Origin: Clarireedia homoeocarpa
Taxonomy: Eukaryota; Ascomycota; Leotiomycetes; Helotiales; Rutstroemiaceae
Direction: 5' to 3'
DNA: 64,000 nucleotides
Assembly (NCBI GenBank): GCA_001465935.1
Contig: LNKV01000057.1
Location: 73,563 to 137,562, forward strand
Shown here: positions 45,612-55,490 of the stretch, in pieces
How the letters are laid out: every line of letters starts with the position of its first letter
Numbering within the stretch: position 1 is the stretch's first letter
The notes under the pieces: generated by a model
The model's database searches: none
What the model was told of the DNA's origin: nothing
The model's input: the letters and a program-made list of their open reading frames with translations, nothing else
Made by a program: the position numbers and the translations under genes

Positions 45612-46156
45612 AGAGGTGGCTGTATAAGAGGTGGATGCTACATCTACAGATAGTGGGATGAGAGCGTATTCTTGTTTTTTTCCTAATGATTTATATCGGA
45701 TGTGAGGGGTAAGACGGTTACGATAGGGAACCAGTGGTTCGGATGAATATCCCTAGCTGTACGAAATTGATGAGAGACGAATGGACGGGACGATCGTATA
45801 TATATTCGGAGAGGTGTTTTGGGTCTTGGAGCAACAGCACGGCACAGCACGGCGTTTGCCTATTGAGAAATTTGGATGGATGGTTTACAATACAGTAGTA
45901 TAGCACAACATACACAGCATAGTTTGACGACCATTTTGAAGTTTATGGCTGCGGGGCAGTGTATGAGTGATGGTATCTGTACGATAGTGTTATATAACAT
46001 TTGTACAGTACTGCGCAAGTATGATTATGCAACGAAGGGATATACTGGTTGGGTGGGGGAGTAGATAGATAGTTAGAGTGACACCTATTCACTATTCACT
46101 ATTCATCTAGCAAACACCTAAAAGAAAAGTCCGCCAGTTGGTAACTTATATACCAA

Positions 46157-46275
46157 CTGAAAACTTCGATATCCAACTAATCTATGTATATGTATGTATA
46201 ATTTTGAGATTCTAGCATGTGTATGTACGTATGTATATATGAGTTCTCAATCTCCATATTTCACTTGAACAACTA
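46157..46275 (-). repeat. Dispersed AT-rich repeat, copy R5 (reverse orientation)
   Basis: On the minus strand it reads TTGTTCAAGTGAAATATGGA, GATTGAGAACTCATATATAC, ATGCTAGAATCTCAAA and ATATCGAAGTTTTCAG. This is the same block order as R1 and R4. Confidence 0.7.
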
Positions 46276-46620
46276 GATAGATGGTTATACGATTAGTAAG
46301 TAGTTAGTCGGATAGTTGGTTGGTATACATACCTACCTACGATTACTTACTACTGGTGATTCATTCAAACAACACATAAAAGTACTGTAACGCAAAATGA
46401 TATCCATGATTGGATGGATGAACACTGTTGCATAAAACCACCCTACGAGCAGAGATGCTTATTATCCATGCATGCAAAGTCTACTTGGTATTGGTATGGG
46501 TATTGGTATCTACTGAAACAATGAAAACGGATATCCCCCAACCCATGAAAAGGCACTTTTCCCCGTTAGCTGCCTTATCCATCAGCAATTTCATCAAGTA
46601 CTGAGTGCACAGCATAATAC

Positions 46621-46678
46621 ACTGACTGACTGACTGACTGACTGACTGACTGACTGACTGACTGACTGACTGACTGAC
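46621..46678. repeat. (ACTG)n microsatellite, about 14.5 units
   Basis: It is an uninterrupted tetranucleotide array in non-coding sequence. Confidence 0.97.
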
Positions 46679-46999
46679 CCGATCGACTAACACTAACTGA
46701 TATACTTCAGACACGCAGAAATACCGAACCCCTGAAGCTTCAACCCAGCATGCATATGCATATTCGCTTCCAAAAGCGTTCCCGGCTAGCGTGATATACC
46801 AAAAAAGCAACCCGCTAGTCATCCATATCTAACCATAACTCCCTCTCTCTCCCCCAAAATAAAAGGCATAGCACGAGACACCTGACAGCGGGCAGTTAAA
46901 TTGAAGTAAGTAAGCATGAAGTACAATGAAATAGAAAAGAATCTACCCGCGTGAACTCCATTAACGAACATGTCCCCATCCCCATTCCCATCCACAGCC

Positions 47000-49810
47000 T
47001 CATCTCCAGTCCGGCTCCCAGTCCGGATGCGTAGTTCGAATGCTGGCGATTTCTTTCTTGCCTAGGGGAATATTGTTGAAGTTGTTGGGGAGCTCGAGAT
47101 TTGCTCTGTAAGGAAGAAGAAAAAGAGAGTGTGTTAGTGTGATCGGGATGAATGCAAAACAACGAGATCTACCATGTAGAATTCCCCGAAAAGGTAGATA
47201 TATGAATAGATGGAAAACATACTTAACAAACGTAACCTTCATATTCCTCGCCCTATCCTTAAGCGCGACCTGATTGACTTCACGATCGAAGTTGCCCCGT
47301 TGTTCAATGAGCGACCAGCTACAGCCGTACTTCTCAATCAAGCTGATGAGCTGGTCGTTATCGTCGTCGGACCACGGCGTGCGGGTTTGGATCCGGTATG
47401 GTGCGTGGTGGCGAGTGAGCGTGCGGGCGGTGCTGGCGACTTGGCTGAAATTTAGAAGCTCCTGCAAATCTCCTTCTTCGTCATCTTCGTCGTCGTCGTC
47501 GTCGTCAGCAGCTACGGGTACTGGTGAGGCGCGGGCTTGTCTGGAGTCGTTTTGGCCGGAGGGAATATGCTGGGATGCTGGTTCTTTCGCTCGCCCTTTG
47601 GTTCGTCGTTTGGCTCGCTCTTTGGCTCGCTCTTTGGCTCGCTCTTTTTCTCGCTCTTTTTCTCGTCGTGATTCTTCTCGATTGGCTTGCAGCTGGGCTG
47701 TTTCGTCATCCGAGTCTTCAGCATCGTCGGCGACCAAAGTGTGAGAAGCCAAGGAGTCATGATACGACCTTTCGCCATCAACTTGTACTACACGTGGTTT
47801 TTTGGATTGGCGCGCTTCAGCTCGAGTGCGAGCTGTTACCACGGTGGTTTGTCTGAGAGTGGGATCGTGAACTTTCATATCTCGTTGGAAGCCTTCATCT
47901 TGGCTTGAGTCCGCATCACTTTGCCCATCTGTGTGGGACCTTTTTCGCTTCTTGCCTCTCTTGTTGTTGGGCTTTTCTGGAAGATTTTGCTGGCTATCTC
48001 CATCCCACTCAACGCGCGTAGAGTTCGGCTGTGGATCCACCATCCGCAACGATTTGTTTACAGCTTCGCCGCGGCGATTTTCCTTATTCTTCTCCAAAGT
48101 AGCGGCTTTGAAACTAGATAAGACAGCCTCAGGTGAGTCGTCCTCCATCTCTGCTGGACGTTTTCTTGCTGGTTGCGATGAACCTGCACGATTTGAAGTA
48201 GGCGGGTTGGGCATAGACTCAACCGCAGAAGTGGATGATTCTCCATTGCTCTTTCGTTGTTGAAGTGCTCTTACACTACTTTTTCCGTTATACAGACTAG
48301 GGATATTTAGTAGGTGTAGGTGATCACCAGGGAAGTTTCGCAATTGGCTGAAAAGACACAACACAAGTTGCTGCGAATTAAAGAGACATACCTTTTAGGT
48401 TTTTCGGTTTCTCTAACAATTGATGGGGGTTCTATCTGATCGGAACCTCCAACTGTTGGTTTGAAATCAAATATGATCTGAGGGTAAGGGTTCTCATTAG
48501 CCGCTACCGCCCCCTTAAGTAACTCGACGATGGTTTCTACGCCGCCAAGACGGTTTAGCTCTTCTTGAAGTTCATCAAAGCGTTTTTGAGCATAGTCCGC
48601 AATGTCGTTGTAAAAATCGGCTAGAGGGTATTGACCTTCCAAGGCGGCAAAGTCTACATACTCCCCTGGACCCGTGGCCATATCCGCTTCCAAGAATGAC
48701 CGACGAATTGTCAGTAATCGCTGTCGTATCTCTTTTTTTTGTAAATGTAAAGGGAAAACATCGGTACTAATCCCTTCCACGGGAAGCACTTCTTCCTCCT
48801 GATCTAAAAATATAGACTTCACGATCTCGTCGGGGTCGAAGTTTGGCTGGTTTTCTAGTTCTCGAAAGAGGAAGATAGCGCGCTGAGTACGAATATCGAG
48901 AGAGACATCAAGGGTTTCCGTGGTCAAATTACTGCTCTTCCAATCCGATAAGAACGCCTTTGGAAATTCCTTTTCAAGCATCTGAATGAAATTGAGGGTG
49001 TCAATTGGGCTTGCCTGACTTTGTCGTTGGTCTATAATTTGGCACTTCAGAATTGCGAGGTTGGCTATGTGAAGTAGGGCACTAGGATCCCTTGTTGGCG
49101 ATTCGTCGTGTGAACCAAACAGTTGTTGGAGGACGTGAACACTAATATAACTTCCCTCATCCCCTTTGAAGGCCCCCCTATGCACATTAAACGCTTTCCT
49201 AAGACGTAGCAGTTCCTTGGGTGGCCGTGTAGAACCATTATGATTCGTCAACGATTGTAGTACTTTGAGAGCGGCATCGTACAAATCAGGGAGAGCATCC
49301 ACAACCTCCTCGGAATCCAGGTCTTCTAGTAGCGCATCCGTGTATGTGGTATCTTGGGTTCTATCTGTCAATGCTGGAGATTGCGATCGACTTCCAGCGG
49401 CTTCTTCGTTGTCATTTGGCTGGTTTTCTTCTTCGTCCGGCTCTTCTCCAGTTGCAACTTCCTCGACTTCTGGAAGCGGAGGAAGATCTAATTACTGGTT
49501 AGCAATGACAAACCATGCGTTGCGTTATGAGCTTTTATCGACCTCTAGTTTCTTTTGTCGCTTTACCGCGACTTGTGGCATCTTTTTCTTCCTTGCTCGC
49601 ATCTTCAGTTCTGTCGACATCTCCTTGGCGCGGTGGCCTTTTCCCAGCGCGCAACGCTATTGCATTCGACTTCACATCCAAATCTCTGCTTTGACTCCGT
49701 GTCGATCTCGATCGCGTTCGTTCTCCAATGGGGCTTCCTGACTGTCGCTGCCGAAGTCCTGAGAGTGATGAGGGGGATCCTGGCGATCGAGCAGATGTAC
49801 GTCCAGCCAT
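47000..49810 (-). CDS. TRF/Taz1-like telobox Myb protein, 847 aa
   Basis: Four exons on the minus strand: 49810-49543, 49487-48392, 48296-47223 and 47105-47000. An Arg/Ser-rich N-terminus is followed by an all-helical region at about residues 115-400 (LPDLYDAALKVLQSLTNH, LLHIANLAILKCQIIDQ, FDELQEELNRLGGVETIVEL) with the look of a TRF-homology domain. A long charged linker contains REKEREKERAKERAKERAK and an Asp/Glu run. The C-terminus (about 755-815) is one Myb repeat, RTPWSDDDNDQLISLIEKYG. Its third helix, QVALKDRARNMKV, is the telobox form VxLKDKxRN used by TRF1/TRF2 and Taz1 to bind telomeric DNA. A telomere function is inferred from that motif. The GTCGAT donor of intron 1 is unusual. Confidence 0.82.
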
Positions 49811-50532
49811 TTCGCGCAGCTATGTCGCAGATCGCTGTTAGTCAAATGATTATTACAGAAATGATCGCTCCAAGAATGCGATCAGTCGGTCGTAATTGCG
49901 ACGTTGAATTCGGCGCCTCGTTGTGCATCAATGGCAGTGAGGTTGCATGTGGGAGAGACCAGATGACGCGCTTTGTTTATCGCGAAGTTGAGGGAAGTTC
50001 AAAAAACGGCGGGGAAACCCGATTTAGGCACGGAATCATGTGATGTTTGATATCTAGTTCTGATTGGTTGGTCTATTAAGGATAAAGGTTCCCTGCTTGC
50101 ATCGCCACAAGCCACAAGCCACATGCAAATATTTTGAATCCAGTAGTTAACTTATTAAGGGGACTTTCAAGATGTGGTCTAGACTTCCTTAATGCATCCA
50201 CCCTTGTCCCTTACCACAGCTCTACTTTGTATAGATTCTAGATACAAATTCGTTGCAAATTCTAGTAAGTGTATTTACGAGTTTTCAATATCCAGTTTTC
50301 ACTTGGATAATCACTCTGTTTCCTTTTCTCGTTCTCATGCTCTACATATCCTCCTTCTAGAGCAAAAGAGATATCCCTTGGAATTGCTTTAGACTTTCTC
50401 CGCTGGCCAAATATTAAGAGACAGATTGCCTTAACATCTGTCTTATTCTTGACTAACTCACACTATCTTCTAATGTCAGCAAACAAGGTAACCCCAAAAT
50501 CCATTGAACTTGAACGGCAGTCTCATATGCGA
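49811..50532. other. Non-coding region upstream of the telobox gene
   Basis: It is the promoter of the minus-strand telobox gene plus AT-rich sequence with repeat copy R6. The frame on the plus strand at 49555-50043 largely mirrors exon 1 of that gene and is rejected. Confidence 0.5.
50258..50310 (-). repeat. Dispersed AT-rich repeat, copy R6 (reverse orientation)
   Basis: On the minus strand it reads TTATCCAAGTGAAAACTGGA, TATTGAAAACTCGTAAATAC and ACTTACTAGAAT. This is the left half of the family consensus, with several changes. Confidence 0.6.
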
Positions 50533-50961
50533 TCACGGGAGCGCGTCTACACCTAAAGAAGAGTACGGAGTAGATCCAAACTGACACTCAACCCGGTTCC
50601 ATAGCCATTCTGGTGAATCTCTGGAGCGGATCGTATTGGGCGTCAACTCGTAGAACCTATTAGGCAGTTGCAAGTGTGTAGGGTCCATGGATAATGGCAA
50701 ATATTCGTTGTAAGGCGGGGGAGATTCATAAAGATCCGAATAACTCAATTTACGTGGACAGAGGCCCATTTCTGGTTATGATGAATAGGTGGTGCCTATA
50801 AAGGTCTCGATAGCCTGGGAAGTGAGTTGAAGAGGCTCGAGGAAACAGACACAGCCCGCGATCAACGCGAAGATGAGGGATGTGACTGGGCGAAATGAAG
50901 GCTGAGTGGAGGTTGAATGGAGGTTGTGTGTTTCCTGAGCTACTTGGGAAGAAGAGACCAT
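50533..50961 (-). pseudogene. Small ORF interrupted by one in-frame stop (hypothetical protein)
   Basis: A 61-codon frame from ATG 50961 ends at a TAA (50776-50778). The same frame then stays open for another 80 codons to 50533. The first part has a membrane-like segment (SLIFALIAGCVCFLEPLQL). The second is hydrophilic and Tyr/Pro-rich (YESPPPYNEYLPLSMDPTHL). No splice donor was found that removes the stop cleanly. It may be a broken gene, a short membrane protein followed by chance open frame, or an error in the sequence. No family is recognised. Confidence 0.35.
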
Positions 50962-51451
50962 GGCTATCGAGGGTTAGAACTGGGTGTTACAGCCCTGCTA
51001 AATTGAAGTCGGTGGTGGCTTTTACTACTTAGATACTCAGTGGAGGACTTTGTTAGGTGTTTTCTGGTAGAAATCTTAACATAAACTATCTAAATAGCAA
51101 GTCGACAACAACACCCAAAGGGCTCTCAGACAATGAAACATTAACTTACAACATCTCAGATTCCCATTCTCTAGGATAGCATAGTAGTAGCATTCCTTTC
51201 CCTGGTTTCAAGAACGCAGGTCCGACCCCAGAGCTAAATCCGCTTACGCGTGCAAAACGTTGCTACTAGAATCTGCGTGCTAATTGTCCCAGGGTAACGA
51301 CTGAATATCCCCTATTTTTGTGGGGCATGCTTCTCTTACAGCACTAGCCTTAATTGGGACACTGTGGTCTGGTGTCCTTACCCCAAAACCATTTCAATAA
51401 TTTGGATCCTCATACGGCGATTGCCTTCTACATTTCATAATTATTAAAAAC

Positions 51452-53156
51452 ATGAGACTCCAAAAGGGACAATCGTCATTGCTTCTGCTATTGTTGCCAT
51501 CGCTGGCAGGTGCTCTGTCCGCTGCCGCCCAGGACAACATTCAATCCGCCTTATCAAAGAACACAGATTCGCAGACCGCAAAGGTGGAAATTGACTCGAC
51601 CGTCGTAGATACTGGGAATAAACCAAAGTTTGAAGTTGGCACCAAAGATGCGCCTGTCGATGGGAAGGATGGAAAACCACACGCTGGTCCATTTGTAGGC
51701 AATGAGAAGGACCCGAAAACGGATGCAAAGCCGGATCCCAAGAAGCCCAAGGCGACCGAAGATGGAGAGCTGGTTGTGCCTGGCACGAAAAGCGCGAAGC
51801 CTAAGGAGGAGGCAATGGTTGCAGCTGATGGCACTAAGATCCCGCAAGTTAATGACGGAGTGATGAACGATCCTAGTCGAGAGCCTCCAAAGCACGGAAC
51901 AACTGGAACAGAGGGCGGAGTCAGCGAGAAAGACAAGGCTAGAAAGGCGAAAGAAGGTCAAACGGGCGAGAAGGTCGAGAAGAAGCCAGATTCACCAAAG
52001 GAAGCACCTCCACTACCACACAGCGAACAGAAGACCCAGAGCGACAAGGATACTACGAAGAAGGCAAAAGACACAGATGATAAAACTTCCGACAGTACTG
52101 ATAGCCTTGCAGGTTTGGATAAACCTGCAGATCTTCCTGATAAAACGCACAATTCCCCTCATCCAATTCCTAATTCTGCCAACAAGGACCACTTAGATGT
52201 TACCAAATCTGACACAAAAACAATCCCAACTCCTGAGTTGGAAGGGGAGGGCAATGATGGTCTCATTCAACCTCTTCACTCATTTGTCCTATCACTTACG
52301 ATGATTCTCTTTTCTGAGATTGGCGACAAAACTTTCCTGATCGCTGCCTTGATGGCAATGAAACATGACCGACTTCTCGTATTTTCTGCCGCTTTTGCAG
52401 CATTGATAACTATGACTATTCTATCTGCTGTCCTAGGTCATGCGGTCCCTACCTTGATTCCAAAAAGATTCACGAACTTCCTGGCTTCCGCACTATTCCT
52501 AGTTTTTGGAGCTCGTCTATTGAGGGAAGGATTAGCTATGGACCCAAATGAAGGCGTTGCGGCAGAAATGCAAGAAGTGGAACTTGAACTTGAGGAGAAG
52601 GAACACCAAGCAAAGCAGCAAGGACGACGTCGATCATCTGTCTCACCATATGCTCTTGAAATGGGTCTTGGTGGTGGGAAACGCTCAAGCACACGAAAAT
52701 CAAGATCCGGATCTCGTCTGCCATCGCCACCACGAAGCCCTTCATCTTCACCAGAACGTTCACTATCTCCTAAAAGATCCACACTCAAAAATGTAGCTGG
52801 TGGTCTTAATAATCTTCTCTCGTTACTGCTAAGTCCAGCGTGGGTACAAACATTTGTTATGACCTTCCTTGGAGAATGGGGTGACCGTAGTCAAATTGCT
52901 ACCATTGCTATGGCTGCCGGTCAAGATTATTGGTGGGTGACTGGTGGTGCGGTCAGTGGCCATGCTGTGTGCACTGGAGTAGCTGTTATTGGGGGACGAG
53001 CTATTGCCGGCAAGGTCAGCTTGAGAGTTGGTAAGTTTAACTGTTTGTCCTGCATTGGTATATAATTCTAACCTTTTTCAAGTAACGTTGGGAGGAGCAA
53101 TTGCTTTCCTAGCCTTTGGCGTAATCTATCTCGTCGAAGCGCTGTACTACGCATAA
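51452..53156 (+). CDS. GDT1: GDT1-family Golgi Ca2+/Mn2+ transporter (UPF0016), 550 aa
   Basis: Two exons: 51452-53030 and 53083-53156. A signal peptide (LLLLLLPSLAGALSAAAQ) precedes about 230 residues of Lys/Asp/Pro-rich lumenal sequence. The two UPF0016 repeats follow: FSEIGDKTFLIAALMAMKHD (about residue 289) and FLGEWGDRSQIATIAMAAGQ (about residue 475). The paired E-x-G-D-(K/R)-(S/T) motifs form the cation site. Between them lies a cytosolic loop with a Glu-rich coiled coil and a Ser/Arg/Pro-rich segment (SPPRSPSSSPERSLSPKRS). The short last exon supplies the final helix FLAFGVIYLVEALYYA. Gdt1 loads Mn and Ca into the Golgi lumen for glycosylation. The lumenal extension is longer than in yeast Gdt1. 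Confidence 0.94.
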
Positions 53157-54614
53157 ACTTTCTACCTTTTCAACCTTCCATTTCGATTCACGTAATAACA
53201 GCACACTTCAGCAAAGAACATCACTTTGGGCATACAATGAGCGGGCTCTCCTTTTACTTTCCCTTTATCTGTGGTGAACGGTGTGGAACAAACCATTCCT
53301 TCACGGGATTGAGGATTAAGGTGGTAGACCCCGCTATGATTATGTTAGGAGCGTTGGTGGTTTTTCTTTTCCCGTTTGTAGGTTTTAGTCTTGGCGAACA
53401 ACGTGGACATGACAGAAGTTATCAAAACAGGGGAACTCACGGATTTACATTTGATCTTAATATATGAGGGATGTACTTTACTGTACGATATGAACTCTGA
53501 GCGGGGCCGGGAATAAAATGGATGAGCGTGGACGCGGGAGGCGGTGTTGTTTGGTGTGGTTATGATTACACTTCTAGAAGTACTTCAGATCAGGTTAATG
53601 TACAGTGGAAAATGACAATATTCAGATTTCTTGGATCATCACACAGATGCCAACGTCGAGAAGTAAGATGGAACTTGCATAGAGCATATGGTTGTCTTTC
53701 TGGGTCAAACAGAAATCCTCCATAGTGATTCTCAATGTCCAATCGAGAGTTAGACATTGGAACACTACCCCAGCACAATCAGGAAGCTCTAGAAGCTGTC
53801 GCCATTTTTGAGAATTAACATGAAACAAGAAGACGCATCGGATCTCTCCTCTGGGGATATGCCGCTTTTGGGAATGAAGGGTTCACAGACCAAATGGTCT
53901 GAATTTGTATGTAACCTTAGCAAAGCAGCACGCCAATAACCTTACGCGTAATCAAGGCAAGTTGCCGGTATGAATCCATCAAACGTTTCAAACATTATCC
54001 TTTATTCCAAGGCTCCAGCTCGCAACCTTGCGGCAGGATTCGACAGGAAATCTTTCGAGGAGAGCGCGATCCTGTTTCCTGGCTTGTATGCCTGCCCCTT
54101 GTGTGGCGACGGAAACGGAAATTTCAAGCGCTTCTGCCATCTGGGTGATGTTTGGATATGGCACTGACAATTACCTTGGAGACAGTGCCTGACTTCGGAT
54201 AGACTCGTATACTCTCGTTCTTCTTCGGATTGGTTTCGTCTTAATATCAGCTTCTCCGCAATCACGAGGTCCTGGCTCAAGTCAAGGTTCCTATTCAACT
54301 TTGTGTTACGCTTACTTATGCTTTTTATGCGCCGCCAATTCACCATCAGTACTGTACTCTGATTTCCAAGGGGTTAAGTCTTCCCATGAAGTAGTTTGCC
54401 GTTATGATCTGAGTAGATCATGGGTTAGGGCCGGGTCCACACGGTGACTGTTCTTTACACACAACCTCCGAGTTTCTTTCCCACCTATATGATCACGACA
54501 TGTCTGCTGTTCATGGTATTTGACTTCTTTCTTTCCCACTACTTTCTTTTCTTTCCATCCTACGAACAATTCAAGCAGTGCTCAGCGTCGGTCTTTACCA
54601 ATCATAACGCAATC
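53157..54614. other. Non-coding region after GDT1
   Basis: It is the GDT1 3' flank and the upstream region of the truncated gene. Frames at 53237-53467, 53522-53725 and 53970-54167 have no recognisable motif. Confidence 0.55.
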
Positions 54615-55097
54615 ATGCGTGCCACACTTCTTGCCAGTGGCATTACTTCAGTCCTTCCAGATGCTAGCATCAAGACATTCCCCAACTCCTTGACCCTATC
54701 CGCCAGCTCCGACCCCATCAAGGCCGGCTACTGGACCGGCTTGCCTCATCATCGTCGAACTCCCTTCTCCGTCTCTCCGGATGGAAAATCGGCATATCTA
54801 GCCTACTTCGATGATAGCTACACCAAAGTCTACGTCCAGCAAGTCAGCGTGGACGACTTCACAGCCGTAGGAGAAGCAGTCTCCGTTACTGCTTACGAAG
54901 CTGCTGGATTGGTTGCCCAGGATGATGGTTTCGCCCTGATGGCTACTATCAACGCTACAAGCACAACTGATGCTAATAATGCTCCGAGCAAATATCACGT
55001 ATTATATATACACGCCCCAATAATTGCCATACTGCAAACATATCACAAACTCACAGTAGCAGGCAGTATTCCAAGTTTAAAGGAGAGAAAATCTTAG
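54615..55097 (+). pseudogene. 5' fragment of a secreted beta-propeller-like fungal protein gene
   Basis: From ATG 54615 the frame gives a short signal-peptide-like start (MRATLLASGITSVLPDA) and then SLTLSASSDPIKAGYWTGLP, HRRTPFSVSPDGKSAYLAYF and KVYVQQVSVDDFTAVGEAVS. The SPDGKSAYLAY phrase is a typical propeller-blade motif. After about residue 125 (NAPSK) the sequence turns into AT-rich, non-propeller residues and stops at 55097. Full-length proteins of this look run for several blades, so this appears truncated at the 3' end. A further intron leading to more coding sequence was not found before the MFS gene. The upstream extension to 54444 adds an implausible hydrophobic leader and is not used. 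Confidence 0.6.
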
Positions 55098-55490
55098 GTT
55101 TCGTGGATTCATAGGATCGCATCACATCGATCTAGTGGACTACCAACAATCATCCGAAAAAGAAAGAAAAAAAGTCATGCAGAACATAAAAAGGTATCTA
55201 CAAATTTCCACCAATGAGGCCACGCGGCACTCAATTTATCCCATCATGCCAATGCCGCGTTGTGTCTGATCGTATCTCATCCCATCACAATCCATGCAAT
55301 GAACCGAACGCAATGCTATAACCCCAAGAGAAGAGACGCACACTCTCCAAAAGACAGACAACACATCAGAGAACGAAAGATCCATCCTGAACGCCTCGCT
55401 AAATCCATAAATGCCAACCATCGCGCCAGTCCTCTGCAGCTGTCTTCAGCTCACAAACGTCACCGCATCTGCACATATCCCAACATCTAA

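Larger units (their letters stand above)
45612..46999. other. Non-coding region with dispersed repeat and microsatellite
   Basis: It contains repeat copy R5 and a long tetranucleotide array. Short frames here are artefacts of the repeats (the minus-strand frame across the array reads as serial Gln-Ser-Val-Ser). No gene. Confidence 0.6.

Noticed and set aside
47210..48263. Several long plus-strand frames opposite the telobox gene
   Set aside because: Mirror images of the low-complexity coding exons (Asp/Glu and Arg/Glu tracts give Ser and Leu/Ala runs on the other strand).
53237..53467. 76-codon hydrophobic frame after GDT1
   Set aside because: Lies in the expected 3' UTR and has no family signature; hydrophobic content follows from T-rich sequence.
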